Positions 17,771-27,917 of a stretch of 64,000 nt of DNA are shown here, piece by piece. Position numbers and translations under genes: made by a program. Origin of the DNA: Ancylomarina sp. 16SWW S1-10-2 (lineage in GTDB: Bacteria > Bacteroidota > Bacteroidia > Bacteroidales > Marinifilaceae); NCBI RefSeq assembly GCF_009669305.1, contig NZ_SADB01000020.1:1-64000 (forward strand), in the 5' to 3' direction. The notes under the pieces were generated by a model. It ran no database searches. It was not told where the DNA came from and was given only the letters and a program-made list of their open reading frames with translations. The stretch's first letter is position 1. Every line of letters starts with the position of its first letter.

Positions 17771-20700
17771 CTAGCCTTCCATCAGTATTTTCAATAATTC
17801 GTCAGAGCTAAGCTTATTACCCTTATCTGTACCATCCAAAATATTATCGGCCAATTCTCTTTTGTTATGATGCAATTTCACCATTTTCTCTTCAATAGTC
17901 CCTTTGGTTATCAAACGGTAAATCGTAACAGGTCTTGTCTGTCCAATGCGATGTGCCCGATCTGAAGCCTGATCTTCAATGGCAGGATTCCACCAAGGAT
18001 CCATATGAATTACATAATCTGCAGCAGTTAAATTTAAGCCTAAACCACCGGCCTTAAGACTAATCAGAAATACTTCACCCTCTCCCGATTGAAATGCTTT
18101 CACACTTTTATCTCTCTTTTTAAGGGGTGTTGAACCATCGAGATATTGATAAGCTATCTTTTTGTTTTTAAGAACATCTTCAGCCATTTTCAGATAAGAA
18201 GTAAACTGGCTAAAAACCAAAACACGGTGCTTATTTTTTCTCAAATCATCTATCGTTCGTTCAAAAACCTTAAGCTTAGAGCTACTCAAAGTCGATTGCT
18301 TCTGAGCCAATTTAGGATGACAGCAAGCTTGACGTAATTTCGTTATTCCCGCCAATATTTTTATGTGTTTACCAACCTTATCATCCTCATCAGGATTCTC
18401 AATATCATCGATAGCCTGTAATCTTAAAGCTTCATAAAAATCTCGTTCATCATCGCTAAAATCTACATTTAAGATAATTTCTGTTTTTTCAGGTAAATCA
18501 TCGAGTACTTGCCTTTTGGTTCGGCGAAGTATAAAAGGTGTTATCAATTTTTTCAGATGATTCATTTTTTGTTGCTCATCCTCTACCGATGTGGCTACAA
18601 TATATTTATCAGAAAAGTCTTTTAAAGAACCCAGAAAACCAGGGTTTATAAATTGAAAAAGACTCCACAACTCACCCAAATGATTTTGAATTGGCGTACC
18701 TGTCGCAATAATTTTAAAGCCAGCATTAAGACCAGTGACAGCTTTGTATCGCTTTGTCGTATTATTCTTTATGGCATGAGCTTCGTCGAGCACAAGTGTT
18801 TGCCATTTTTTAGCCTTTACCTCTTTCGATCTCGAAACCAGCAAACCATAACTAATAATCGGCACATCAAAAGGACCAAAATCAGCTAGATTAAAACCCT
18901 TATTCAAGTCATAAATCAAAACAGGATTCAGTGTAGGAGCAAACTTCTTAATTTCATTTCTCCAATTACCACAAACCGAAGCCGGCGCCACCACCAATGC
19001 CGCACCTTTAGTCGCTCGCTGTAATAAAACAGTAATAATTTGAATGGTTTTACCCAATCCCATATCATCAGCCAAGCAAGCTCCTACTCCCCAATGAGCC
19101 AATTTTGCCATCCACTGAAATCCCTCTTGCTGATAAGGACGTAATTCGGCATCCAAGGTTTCGGGAAGTTTAGGTGTAAACTTATGCATTTCTTGGATCT
19201 TGTTTCTCTGCTCTTCCCAATGACTATCGCCACTTAAGGTATGTGCTTGATTTTCGAAATCGGAAAGCGAGGACAAAGCCAACGGATGTACCAATAACTC
19301 ATCGGAACCAGTAACCGAAAAAGCGTTTAGTTTTTGTAGATGCTTTTTAAACTCCTTCGTCATTTCAATAAAACGCCCATCATCGAGCTTTATAAAACGA
19401 TTTTCGGAATTTTTATTTAGCTCTAATAACTTTTGAAGACTCAAACTTAAATCTGAATTAATGGCAACTTCACCTTCGTAACTAAACCAATTATTATTTT
19501 TTCTGATCTTTAAATTTAAACCCGCAAAACTAGCAGTTCCCTTCACTAATTTTAGTTTTATCCCCTCTGGCCATTCCACTTTAACATTTGCATTCCTTAA
19601 TTCAGAAAGTAAATCCAAACAGTCGTGTGGTTCATCAAAATCTAGGCTTCCAAACCCTTCATTCCAAACAAATAAACTATCGCATGTATTAGCAATATTA
19701 AGGCTTAAGCTAATTTCATCGGCAAAATTCCTTCGGGTTTGATGCTTTTCACCTTCTATAAGTTCAATAAGATTCGTTCGTCCTTCGCCAGGAATAAAGC
19801 AGGTTGTATTTTTCCCCAAAGGTTTAACCAACAACTTAACCCTTAATCCTAATCCATTTGGCACCATCTGAACAAAAGGCTGAGAATCTGGTTCTACAAA
19901 AGGAATGTTATTCTGTATAAAATCAGAGTTAATAGTTATAACTGAACTGATCTTTTTAATGACTTCTTCCAATAAAGGTTTTGCTGTAATTGGAACCTTT
20001 AACTGCCGTCCGTTTAGTGTTTTTGCAATCCGTTTTTGATCAAAATTAGGAGCAAACACAGTATATTTGGTTAAGCTTTCTTCCTTTATTTCTATCTGAT
20101 CATTAAATAGTGCTTCTGGTAAATTTAGAACGTAGTTGCCACCTTCTTTCGTAACTTGTAACTCCAGTTCCTCTTTCTTCAGTTCAACCGTATAGTTAGG
20201 TTGTCCTAATTTATAAATATAAGGATGCCCACACAGGTCAGAAAAAGCTTCTTCGGTATCAAAATAATACTCATACCCTCTATAGCCCATCCGTTTTGTG
20301 ATATGCTCAATAATTTTTTCATCCTGTTTGGTACTAAAACTTAGAGCTGTTTCTTTTAATCGCTTAAACGATATGGGCTTTCCTTTCGACCAATTGCCTG
20401 TTTTACCCAAGCTTTGCTCCAGAGCTTTAATATCAAAGTAGTTAAAGTTTACCTCCCAAACCAAACGACGATTTATACTGGGTTTCTTCTTTTTATTTTC
20501 GAAAATATGATTTAGGGCAAGTAAGGATTTTTCCCAAGGCTCTTGTATTACAATTTCACTAATAATCGGGATTATCCATTTTTGTGACTTAACAGGATGC
20601 TTCTTGTCTATTTTCGACAAAATATAATCGAGTTCAGCAACAAACCAATGATACTTATTTCTTTGAGCTAGATCTCTCAATTCTAAAATCTCAGAATGGA

Positions 20701-21781
20701 AACTCTTGACTTTTTCGTTATCAGCAATATAGAGAGACAAAAAGGCAAAGAAACGAACTAGAGGCAGTGGATGATTACAGTATGCCGTAACATCGGTCAA
20801 CCGACCTTTGCAATCAAGAATCTTCACTAAGCCTTGAATAGGCAAAGCGATCTCTGCCCAGATGCTCGATTTTTGAAGACTCACATAATTATTCACGAAA
20901 GGACGAAGGTTCCTTATATCTGGATTTGCTTGAGTTATTCTCGATAATATATAGAGTAAACCTTCTAATTTTGGACTAAACTTCTTTTTGCTTTTTGCTT
21001 CGACCTGATAAATTTCCATAAAATGAAGACTCTCAGCACAAATTTGATCCTTTTCTCCTGAGATCAATTTTTTAAAAGATAAGAAGGCAGGATACAAAGA
21101 AATAAATTCATCGCCCAAAGAATTAGCTTGAAACAAATTTATCAATACTAAAGCTTCACTCAATTCTTTACGAGAATTTTCATGAAAATCATCCAATTCA
21201 GGTATTGGAGATAAATTTCGCAAAATAAACGTCCCATACAATTGGGCAAACAATGGAATATAACTCTTAAAACAAGCTAAAGCTCCGGAAATTTTATCCT
21301 TAAGGATATAAATTAATAACTTCTCTGGAATAATATTTTTGATCTTCTCAAAATCTCTTTTTAGAAATTCGTCGAATTTTTTAAAATTGTGCGTGTAAAC
21401 TAGATATCTAAAATGACGACAGATTACATCAACATCATCAATGAAAGAATAATAACGGCGCTGTGTAACAATGTCATTAAAAATATTGAAAAACATTCGA
21501 TTATCTAAAACACTAGCTTCAATTAAAACATCATCAATTATATCTTTTTTTAAACTATAAAAAGAATTAGAAGATCGTTCAATAATTCCTAAATGAACTA
21601 AATCTTTTAAGACAGCTTTCTGTTTATATGCAGGAAGTTTAGATAATGCATTACAATATAAGAATGAATTACTCAGTTCATTAGCCATAGTTGGACAACC
21701 ATAAATAGCTAAAATTAGAAGCATCTCTTGTTGCTCCTCGCTTAAATTCTGATAACTACCAATTAGTCCTACATTTGTCAT
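17771..21781 (-). CDS. SNF2-family DEAD/DEAH helicase
   Basis: 1336 residues. The first 880 or so residues are poorly conserved and include a long helical region and a segment matching the N-terminal part of bacterial SNF2 proteins. The SNF2 ATPase follows: LRPYQQEGFQWMA, Walker A LADDMGLGKT (about 900), DEAH (about 998) and TGTPIQN. The helicase C domain has VLVFSQFTSY, LISLKAGGLGLNLT, and DRAHRIGQ (about 1278). These are ATP-driven double-stranded-DNA translocases that remodel protein-DNA or polymerase complexes, like RapA; the substrate here is unknown. It stands alone, with no nuclease or methylase neighbour that would make it a DISARM-like or other defence system. A -7-like box lies just upstream of the ATG. 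Confidence 0.92.
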   Translation of the reverse strand: MTNVGLIGSYQNLSEEQQEMLLILAIYGCPTMANELSNSFLYCNALSKLPAYKQKAVLKDLVHLGIIERSSNSFYSLKKDIIDDVLIEASVLDNRMFFNIFNDIVTQRRYYSFIDDVDVICRHFRYLVYTHNFKKFDEFLKRDFEKIKNIIPEKLLIYILKDKISGALACFKSYIPLFAQLYGTFILRNLSPIPELDDFHENSRKELSEALVLINLFQANSLGDEFISLYPAFLSFKKLISGEKDQICAESLHFMEIYQVEAKSKKKFSPKLEGLLYILSRITQANPDIRNLRPFVNNYVSLQKSSIWAEIALPIQGLVKILDCKGRLTDVTAYCNHPLPLVRFFAFLSLYIADNEKVKSFHSEILELRDLAQRNKYHWFVAELDYILSKIDKKHPVKSQKWIIPIISEIVIQEPWEKSLLALNHIFENKKKKPSINRRLVWEVNFNYFDIKALEQSLGKTGNWSKGKPISFKRLKETALSFSTKQDEKIIEHITKRMGYRGYEYYFDTEEAFSDLCGHPYIYKLGQPNYTVELKKEELELQVTKEGGNYVLNLPEALFNDQIEIKEESLTKYTVFAPNFDQKRIAKTLNGRQLKVPITAKPLLEEVIKKISSVITINSDFIQNNIPFVEPDSQPFVQMVPNGLGLRVKLLVKPLGKNTTCFIPGEGRTNLIELIEGEKHQTRRNFADEISLSLNIANTCDSLFVWNEGFGSLDFDEPHDCLDLLSELRNANVKVEWPEGIKLKLVKGTASFAGLNLKIRKNNNWFSYEGEVAINSDLSLSLQKLLELNKNSENRFIKLDDGRFIEMTKEFKKHLQKLNAFSVTGSDELLVHPLALSSLSDFENQAHTLSGDSHWEEQRNKIQEMHKFTPKLPETLDAELRPYQQEGFQWMAKLAHWGVGACLADDMGLGKTIQIITVLLQRATKGAALVVAPASVCGNWRNEIKKFAPTLNPVLIYDLNKGFNLADFGPFDVPIISYGLLVSRSKEVKAKKWQTLVLDEAHAIKNNTTKRYKAVTGLNAGFKIIATGTPIQNHLGELWSLFQFINPGFLGSLKDFSDKYIVATSVEDEQQKMNHLKKLITPFILRRTKRQVLDDLPEKTEIILNVDFSDDERDFYEALRLQAIDDIENPDEDDKVGKHIKILAGITKLRQACCHPKLAQKQSTLSSSKLKVFERTIDDLRKNKHRVLVFSQFTSYLKMAEDVLKNKKIAYQYLDGSTPLKKRDKSVKAFQSGEGEVFLISLKAGGLGLNLTAADYVIHMDPWWNPAIEDQASDRAHRIGQTRPVTIYRLITKGTIEEKMVKLHHNKRELADNILDGTDKGNKLSSDELLKILMEG

Positions 21782-21800
21782 ACTTCATTCATATTACAAG

Positions 21801-21808
21801 CAAAATTA
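21801..21808 (-). promoter_or_regulatory. Candidate -7 box of the SNF2 gene
   Basis: CAAAATTA on the plus strand reads TAATTTTG on the minus strand, a match to TAnnTTTG, 20 bases before the SNF2 start. No -33 partner was seen. Confidence 0.3.
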
Positions 21809-21827
21809 CCACTCTAATTCAGTTCTA

Positions 21828-22073
21828 TTAACGATATTTTTGACACAAAGGGCGCATCATATCTTCTAAACCATTCAGTTTAATTTCATAAACCACACCT
21901 AACATTTCACCTAACTTCCCAGCAGGAAAACCTTTTTGATGATACCATACAATATAACGTTCTGGTAAATCTAATATATACCAACCTTTATATTTACCAT
22001 AGGGCATACGCATTTGTATAATTTTAACAAGTTCATCACCATTAGAGAAAACATTTGGAGCATCTACTGTCAT
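21828..22073 (-). CDS. DUF3820 family small protein
   Basis: 81 residues. The core RMPYGKYKGWYILDLPERYIVWYHQKGFPAGKLGEML is the DUF3820 signature (MPFGKYKG...LPE.YL.W), followed by a short C-terminal extension to the Cys near the end. The family is widespread, with putative nucleic-acid- or quorum-related suggestions but no proven function. It lies 46 bases upstream of the SNF2 start on the same strand, so cotranscription with SNF2 is possible, and it follows the mnmA terminator. The start at 22073 is the first ATG; an internal Met before PYGKYKG is an alternative. Confidence 0.85.
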   Translation of the reverse strand: MTVDAPNVFSNGDELVKIIQMRMPYGKYKGWYILDLPERYIVWYHQKGFPAGKLGEMLGVVYEIKLNGLEDMMRPLCQKYR

Positions 22074-22162
22074 ATTTATTTCAATTAATTATTTTCAATA
22101 GTTAATGATTATCAATTCTAAAATTCAACCTAAAGTAGCAAATAAAAAAGAGAGAAGAAAGC

Positions 22163-22187
22163 AAAAAAGTACAATTACAATCGTACT
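22163..22187 (-). terminator. Probable terminator of mnmA
   Basis: AGTAC (22168-22172) pairs with GTACT (22183-22187), with further inner pairing ATT/AAT. On the minus strand it is followed by six T. It is weak but well placed between mnmA and the DUF3820 gene. Confidence 0.5.
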
Positions 22188-22317
22188 CTTCACGCCTTAT
22201 TTTAATCACCTTAAAGCAAACTCTGCTTTTTCTCCTTTTTACTTTAATCACGCATAATGCGGACTTTCGTTTTTTACTTTTTCCCTTTATCCTTTTCTTC
22301 CTTTAAACTTGAATTCT

Positions 22318-23409
22318 CTATTCAGCAAAACCGCCACCAATTAGCTTATCACCTATATAAAAAGCCACAGGTTGCCCTGGAGCAATTGCCCAAGCAGGAT
22401 TTTCAAGCTCAACTTGCAATAAGCTGTCATTAATAAGAGTCAGTTTGGAATAACCTTCCGGATTCAGACCATAACCTCTAACAATAGTTGTTATTTTGAG
22501 GCTGTTAATATCTTCTTTATTATTCAGATAATAGTCGCTTACCGTAAAATTCTTTCGATTTAGCTGATCTCTATTTTCAATAATTAGGGTATTATTCTCA
22601 GCATCAATTCGACTCACCATCAGTCCTGTTTTTTCCTTCAACTCTAAACCTCTTTTCTGCCCAATGGTATAATAAGGATAACCTTCGTGCCAACCTAATT
22701 CCTTGCCATTAACATCAACAATCTTCCCCTTTCCTATCTTTTTATCAAGATCCTTAATTTCTTTTTTGAGAAAATCTCTATAATCCATTCCATCTAGAAA
22801 ACAGATACCCATACTTTCTTTCTTTGAAGCAACACTCTTATGACCAAACTTGGTTGCTATTTCACGAACTTCGGGTTTAGTATACGTACCCAAAGGAGTT
22901 AATGTACGCGATAAAATCTCTTGATTAAGATTCCACAGGAAATAAGATTGATCTTTCACAGGATCATTTCCTTTATGCATATAAAAAACGCCTTCTTCCT
23001 CAAGTATTTGAATATAATGCCCCGTTGCAATATACTCAGCTCCTAGTTGATTGGCTTTATCTAAAAGCAAACGCCATTTTATATTTGGATTACAATGAAT
23101 ACAAGGACTAGGAGTACGGCCTTTTAAATATTCCTGGAGAAACTGACCAATAACAACATCCTTAAACTCATTACGAGCATCAATAACATGGTGTTCTATG
23201 GAAAGTTTCTTAGCTAATTGCTGAGCATCAACAATAAAGTGTGGCAATTCTTCATTATTTGAATCCTCATTGGGAGAATCCCAAAACCATAAAGAAACGC
23301 CAATAACTTCATACCCTTTCTCCTTAAGCAATATAGCTGTCACAGACGAATCTGTTCCACCACTCATTCCCAACACCACCTTATTCTTATCTCTACAACT
23401 CATTGCCAT
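22318..23409 (-). CDS. mnmA: tRNA 2-thiouridine(34) synthase
   Basis: 363 residues, normal length. The PP-loop ATP-binding motif VVLGMSGGTDSSV is near residues 11-23. The catalytic Cys pair lies in SPCIHCNP (about 100) and ESMGICFLDG (about 200). The central and C-terminal beta-barrel domains run to an FYIGDKLIGGGF ending. The enzyme activates U34 of Lys, Glu and Gln tRNAs by adenylation and transfers sulfur from a relay protein. The usual SGGVDSS is SGGTDSS here, a conservative change. Bacteroidota often have more than one MnmA-like protein, so a second copy may exist. It is separated from the gene downstream by a hairpin, so probably monocistronic. Confidence 0.93.
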   Translation of the reverse strand: MAMSCRDKNKVVLGMSGGTDSSVTAILLKEKGYEVIGVSLWFWDSPNEDSNNEELPHFIVDAQQLAKKLSIEHHVIDARNEFKDVVIGQFLQEYLKGRTPSPCIHCNPNIKWRLLLDKANQLGAEYIATGHYIQILEEEGVFYMHKGNDPVKDQSYFLWNLNQEILSRTLTPLGTYTKPEVREIATKFGHKSVASKKESMGICFLDGMDYRDFLKKEIKDLDKKIGKGKIVDVNGKELGWHEGYPYYTIGQKRGLELKEKTGLMVSRIDAENNTLIIENRDQLNRKNFTVSDYYLNNKEDINSLKITTIVRGYGLNPEGYSKLTLINDSLLQVELENPAWAIAPGQPVAFYIGDKLIGGGFAE

Positions 23410-23584
23410 TTCTCAAAATTATTTATCAGGCTACAAAACTAGAAAAAAAGCAAGAACCATATCTACAGATAAGCATTAATTCAAAAAATCTTCCAAAATA
23501 CAACGATCATCGAAAAAACAAGAACATTAATCTTCATTTATATATATTTACAATTCTAACATAAATTCAAATAAAAACATAAAT

Positions 23585-25630
23585 ATGAACATTAACAAAA
23601 CAAGTCAAACTGTAATTGGTTTGAGTATAGCACTCAGTATTCTATCCGGATGCACGCAAGAGAAAATAAAAGGACATGGTATCCTTAAAAAGGAAGATAT
23701 GAATCTGGATGTAAAACCTGGTGTTGACTTTTTTGAATATGCTAATGGAAATTGGATGAAGAATACACCAATTCCAGCTGACAAAAGTCGTTATGGTGCC
23801 TTCGATATTTTAGGTGAGAATGCAAACGAAGCTGTTCACAACCTTTTAGAAGAAGCCGCAAAAACTGAAAATGCTCCAGAAGAAAGTAATCTTAAGAAAA
23901 TTCAAGATTTCTACGCAACAGCAATGAATGTAGAGAAAATCAACGAAATTGGTCTTAAGCCTTTATTACCTGAATTTGAAAAGATTTCTGCGATAAAAAA
24001 TGCTACTGATTTGAGAAATGAATTGATTCATCTTCATAAAATGGGTATAAGTGCTCTATTTAGTGCTGGTGTAGATCAAGACATGAAGAATACAACTGTT
24101 AACAGAATGTATCTTTCGGAAGATGGTCTATCTCTTTCAGATCGTGATTACTATACGGCAGACAATGAAACCAGTGCTAATATCAGAACCGAATTTGTAA
24201 AGCACGTGGCAAATATGTTTGAACTGATTGGTGACGACACTGTACTTGCAACAAAAAATGCAGAATCAATCATGAGATTTGAAACTCGCATGGCAGAAAA
24301 ATTCAATACGCGTTTAGAGGACCGAAACTATCCTGCCATGTATAATCCTAAAACTGTTGAGACTCTAGCTAAAGAATATCCAAACTTTGATTGGGCTACT
24401 TATTTCAACAAAATGGGTGCAGATATTAAGGAATATGTGATAACAAGCCACCCTCGATATATGAAGGAATTAAATTTGATGTTGAAGGATGAAAAAATAA
24501 CTAATATCAAATTATACTTAAAATGGAAAATTTTAGACCAGTCGGCAAGTAAGTTATCTACCGAACTAGAAAAAGAACAATTTGCTTTTTACGGAACTAT
24601 TTTAACTGGTGCTAAAGAGCAACAACCACGTTGGAGACGTATGTCGAATGCTACAGGTTCTGTTCTAGGTGAAGCTGTTGGACAATTATACGTTGAAAAA
24701 TATTTTCCACCAGAGGCTAAGCTTAGAATGGACAAATTGGTAGCAAACTTGAAAATTGCTTTACGCGGAAGAATCGAGAAGCTTAAGTGGATGAGCGAAG
24801 AAACAAGAACACAAGCATTGGCTAAACTTGATGCATTTGGTGTAAAAATTGGTTATCCTGATAAATGGGAAGATTACTCAAAACTAGAAGTATCTACCGA
24901 CTCTTACATTCAAAATACATGGCGAGCTGCTCGTTTTGAAGTGGCTAAAAACATCGCTAAATTAGGTCAGCCTGTAGACACTGAGAAATGGGGCATGACA
25001 CCACAAACGGTAAACGCTTACTATCACCCATTATTAAATGAAGTTGTTTTTCCAGCAGCTATTCTTCAGCCTCCATTTTTCTATATGAATGGTGATGATG
25101 CTGTAAATTATGGCGCAATTGGTGTTGTTATTGGTCATGAAATGACACATGGCTTCGATAATTCAGGTCGTCGTTTTGATAAGGATGGTAACATGAAGGA
25201 TTGGTGGACTAAGGAAGACACCGAAAAATTTAATGATCGCACACAAAAATTAGTTGATCAATTCAATGGTTTCCAGGCATTCGATGATTTAAATGTTGAT
25301 GGTAAATTAACTCTTGGAGAAAATATTGCCGATTATGGTGGACTTACCATTAGTTTAGAAGCTTACAAAACGAGCTTAAATGGCCAGCAACCCGAAGATA
25401 TTGATGGCTTCAACAACATGCAACGTTTCTTCCTTTCTTATTCAAAGGTTTGGAGAGGTAGTGTGAGAGATAAGTACTTGAGAAAACTTATTAAAGAAGA
25501 TGTACACTCTCCTGGAAAGTACCGTGTAAATGGAGGTTTATTTAATATTCCTGAATTATACACAGCTTTTAATATTAACAAAACAGATCCTTTGTATCGT
25601 AACGAAGAACAAAGAGCTAAAATCTGGTAA
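23585..25630 (+). CDS. M13 family (neprilysin/PepO-like) metallopeptidase, lipoprotein
   Basis: 681 residues. The lipobox LSGC gives a lipidated Cys23, so the mature enzyme is on the envelope. An M13 N-terminal helical domain (about 45-430) precedes the catalytic domain with VVIGHEMTHGFD (zinc ligands His518 and His522, catalytic Glu519), GENIADYGG (third ligand Glu, about 578), and a C-terminal NEEQRAKIW close to the CxxW-like end seen in neprilysins. It cleaves small peptides, probably for nutrient uptake or peptide turnover in the periplasm. Single gene, with its own terminator about 25 bases after the stop. Confidence 0.95.
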   Translation: MNINKTSQTVIGLSIALSILSGCTQEKIKGHGILKKEDMNLDVKPGVDFFEYANGNWMKNTPIPADKSRYGAFDILGENANEAVHNLLEEAAKTENAPEESNLKKIQDFYATAMNVEKINEIGLKPLLPEFEKISAIKNATDLRNELIHLHKMGISALFSAGVDQDMKNTTVNRMYLSEDGLSLSDRDYYTADNETSANIRTEFVKHVANMFELIGDDTVLATKNAESIMRFETRMAEKFNTRLEDRNYPAMYNPKTVETLAKEYPNFDWATYFNKMGADIKEYVITSHPRYMKELNLMLKDEKITNIKLYLKWKILDQSASKLSTELEKEQFAFYGTILTGAKEQQPRWRRMSNATGSVLGEAVGQLYVEKYFPPEAKLRMDKLVANLKIALRGRIEKLKWMSEETRTQALAKLDAFGVKIGYPDKWEDYSKLEVSTDSYIQNTWRAARFEVAKNIAKLGQPVDTEKWGMTPQTVNAYYHPLLNEVVFPAAILQPPFFYMNGDDAVNYGAIGVVIGHEMTHGFDNSGRRFDKDGNMKDWWTKEDTEKFNDRTQKLVDQFNGFQAFDDLNVDGKLTLGENIADYGGLTISLEAYKTSLNGQQPEDIDGFNNMQRFFLSYSKVWRGSVRDKYLRKLIKEDVHSPGKYRVNGGLFNIPELYTAFNINKTDPLYRNEEQRAKIW

Positions 25631-25654
25631 GAGACTTAAAACCTTAAGCATATA

Positions 25655-25686
25655 AAAAAAGCGATGAATTAACTCATCGCTTTTTT
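25655..25686 (+). terminator. Terminator of the M13 peptidase gene
   Basis: A 13-bp stem (25655-25667 with 25674-25686), GCGATGA/TCATCGC core, loop ATTAAC, T run. Confidence 0.92.
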
Positions 25687-25825
25687 ACTTTTTATCCCAA
25701 AAATATCTTTTACAATTATTCAATTTATAGACAAGACAATTTAAGTCTAACATTTTCATTTAAAATAAGTTGAAAACATAAATCTTAAATTAAACTAAAT
25801 TCTCATAGCTAATGTGAATCTCATA

Positions 25826-25855
25826 TTGTTTTATAAACTTTGTTTCTTATTTTTG
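25826..25855 (+). promoter_or_regulatory. Bacteroidota-type promoter of the LysM gene
   Basis: TTG at 25826-25828, 19 bases, then TATTTTTG at 25848-25855: a close match to the -33/-7 pattern. The ATG is at 25901, giving a leader of about 40 bases. Confidence 0.55.
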
Positions 25856-25900
25856 TTAATGTTTAGATAAAACACCAAAACTCTGAAAAATAATCAGTTA

Positions 25901-27862
25901 ATGAAATATTTTGTTCAAAAAATCATCATACTTTTATTTCTTTCTATCGTTATTATCGATGCTCATGCTCAAACTAATGAAATTATTCGTTCTAACGAAA
26001 AAATTATAGTAGCAGGTAAATTTTACTATTTACATATCGTTAGAGAGAAACAAACCCTGTTTTCGATATGTAAAGCCTATAAGGTTGACATAAAAGAGGT
26101 CATGGAAATCAACCGCAAGAAAAATTACAACTTGGATTTAAATGAAATTCTGAGAATCCCTTTCGTAAAATCAACTCATATTAACGTAAGTAATAAAACT
26201 ACAAAAGAGAACGTTTCAAACTATTTCTACCACGTTATTCAGAAAGGCAATACGCTATACTCCTTATCGAAGCAGTTCAATCAGAGCATTGAAAATATAA
26301 AAGCTGACAACCCTGAAATTGGTGAAAACGGAAAACTTACCATCGGAACTATTATTAAGATCCAGAAAAACGACAACAGTCAGATAGATGAAAAGCAACA
26401 AAATACTTACACAGTAAAAGCAAATGATTCAGAAGCTGATATTCTAAGTAAATTCAATATTAAACGTAGAACATTTCGTAAACTAAATCGTCACATCCGT
26501 TCTTTCAGAAAAATTGCTCCAGGAACTATTGTGAATTTGCCAAAGAATGCGAAACAATTAAAACCAATTAAAAGCGTAGTTACTGAACCTATTATCGAAA
26601 AGGAACATGTAACAAATTATGATCAAATTTTCAAAGAATACACTAGAGACACAATAGTTAAATCTGAAATTAACATTGCTCTATTTTTGCCACTTTATGC
26701 CGCCCTGAGCGATTCTTTAAATTGGGAATATACTTATCAAGATACACTTAGAATAATGACTCGTAAGGAGCCAGAAACAACCTACCCAAAATCAAGAGAT
26801 TTTATTAGGTTATATCAAGGTGTGTTGTTAGCTGTTGAAGATCTTAAGAAACAGGGGTTAGATGTAAATTTACATGTTTTTGATACAGAAAAGAAACAAT
26901 CAACGGTAAGGAAAACATTAGAAAAATTGGGAACACAAAAGTTGGATTTAATTTTAGGTCCTGTTTATTCTAATACCTTTGAATTGGTTGCCGAATATGC
27001 ACTAGCAAATCAAATTCCTATTGTATCACCCTTATCTTCTAAAAATAAAGAACTTCACAATAACCCTTTTGTTTTTCAATTAAATACTTCAATTCAATCA
27101 TTATGTGATAATATTTTCAATCACATTATGTCTGACAAGGAAAATAAAAATATTATAATTGTTCACAGTAAAAACTATAAAACACTAGAAGAATACCAAT
27201 TGGTTTCAGACATTGAACAGCAATTGTTTGATGGAGGTAAATATTGGCAATATTCTAACTTAAACTATAGCAAAATCTCATTTGAAGATTATGGAAACCT
27301 TGGTTTAGAATATCTTTTAAGTAAAACTCAAGAAAACATTATTATTATTCCATCATCAAAGCCTTCGGTTGTAGAAAGTTTTTTAACGAATCTTAAAATT
27401 CTTAGTAAATCATACCCTATAAAACTAATAGGATTCCCTTCATGGCAACGTTATAATAGTATGGATCCTAGTAATCTATTCGAATTAAACACACAAATTC
27501 TATCTCCATATTTCATTGATTACAACTCCGAAGATGTTATTCGATTTGTTGATCGTTTTAGATATGAATTTAGTTGTGAACCTAATGACTATTCGTTTAG
27601 AGCTTACGATTTTACGATTTATTTCACGACTTCAATAAAACGCTATGGCATTCAATTCTTCGACCACTTAAGTGAAATTAAAGATATTGATTTACTACAA
27701 TCAAACTTTAATATTGAAAGCGTTAATGCATGGGGCGGCTTTGAAAATAGAGGTCTTCATATAATTAATTACACTAAAGATTTTGAGATTAAAGCTCAAA
27801 AATATGAACCAGTTATTGAAGCTCATCAGCATATTGAAACAACGAAGGAGATTGGAAATTAA
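25901..27862 (+). CDS. LysM repeats fused to a periplasmic-binding-protein (PBP1) domain
   Basis: 653 residues. A signal peptide occupies about 1-24 (ending DAHAQ). Three LysM or LysM-like modules follow: about 41-87 (YYLHIVREKQTLFSICKAYK), 110-152 (YFYHVIQKGNTLYSLSKQFN) and 168-213 (weaker). A type-1 periplasmic-binding fold (Peripla_BP_6-like) fills about 260-640, with RLYQGVLLAVEDLKKQGLDV and LDLILGPVYSN. LysM binds peptidoglycan; the C-terminal domain resembles ligand-binding LpoA or amino-acid receptor domains. This architecture is common in Bacteroidota and uncharacterised; wall-anchored regulation of peptidoglycan synthesis, by analogy with LpoA, is inference. It has its own promoter and a convergent terminator shared with luxS. 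Confidence 0.88.
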   Translation: MKYFVQKIIILLFLSIVIIDAHAQTNEIIRSNEKIIVAGKFYYLHIVREKQTLFSICKAYKVDIKEVMEINRKKNYNLDLNEILRIPFVKSTHINVSNKTTKENVSNYFYHVIQKGNTLYSLSKQFNQSIENIKADNPEIGENGKLTIGTIIKIQKNDNSQIDEKQQNTYTVKANDSEADILSKFNIKRRTFRKLNRHIRSFRKIAPGTIVNLPKNAKQLKPIKSVVTEPIIEKEHVTNYDQIFKEYTRDTIVKSEINIALFLPLYAALSDSLNWEYTYQDTLRIMTRKEPETTYPKSRDFIRLYQGVLLAVEDLKKQGLDVNLHVFDTEKKQSTVRKTLEKLGTQKLDLILGPVYSNTFELVAEYALANQIPIVSPLSSKNKELHNNPFVFQLNTSIQSLCDNIFNHIMSDKENKNIIIVHSKNYKTLEEYQLVSDIEQQLFDGGKYWQYSNLNYSKISFEDYGNLGLEYLLSKTQENIIIIPSSKPSVVESFLTNLKILSKSYPIKLIGFPSWQRYNSMDPSNLFELNTQILSPYFIDYNSEDVIRFVDRFRYEFSCEPNDYSFRAYDFTIYFTTSIKRYGIQFFDHLSEIKDIDLLQSNFNIESVNAWGGFENRGLHIINYTKDFEIKAQKYEPVIEAHQHIETTKEIGN

Positions 27863-27887
27863 TAATTACAGAAAAATATATAGAATA

Positions 27888-27912
27888 AAAGGCTACCAAA
27901 TTGGTAGCCTTT
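27888..27912. terminator. Bidirectional terminator between the LysM gene and luxS
   Basis: AAAGGCTACCAA/TTGGTAGCCTTT around position 27900, A-rich on the left and T-rich on the right, so it can serve both converging genes. Confidence 0.88.
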
Positions 27913-27917
27913 ATATT

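Noticed and set aside
17771-22073. SNF2 helicase with DUF3820 as a defence system
   Set aside because: No nuclease, methylase or other partner typical of SNF2-containing defence systems lies nearby; neighbours are a regulator operon and mnmA.
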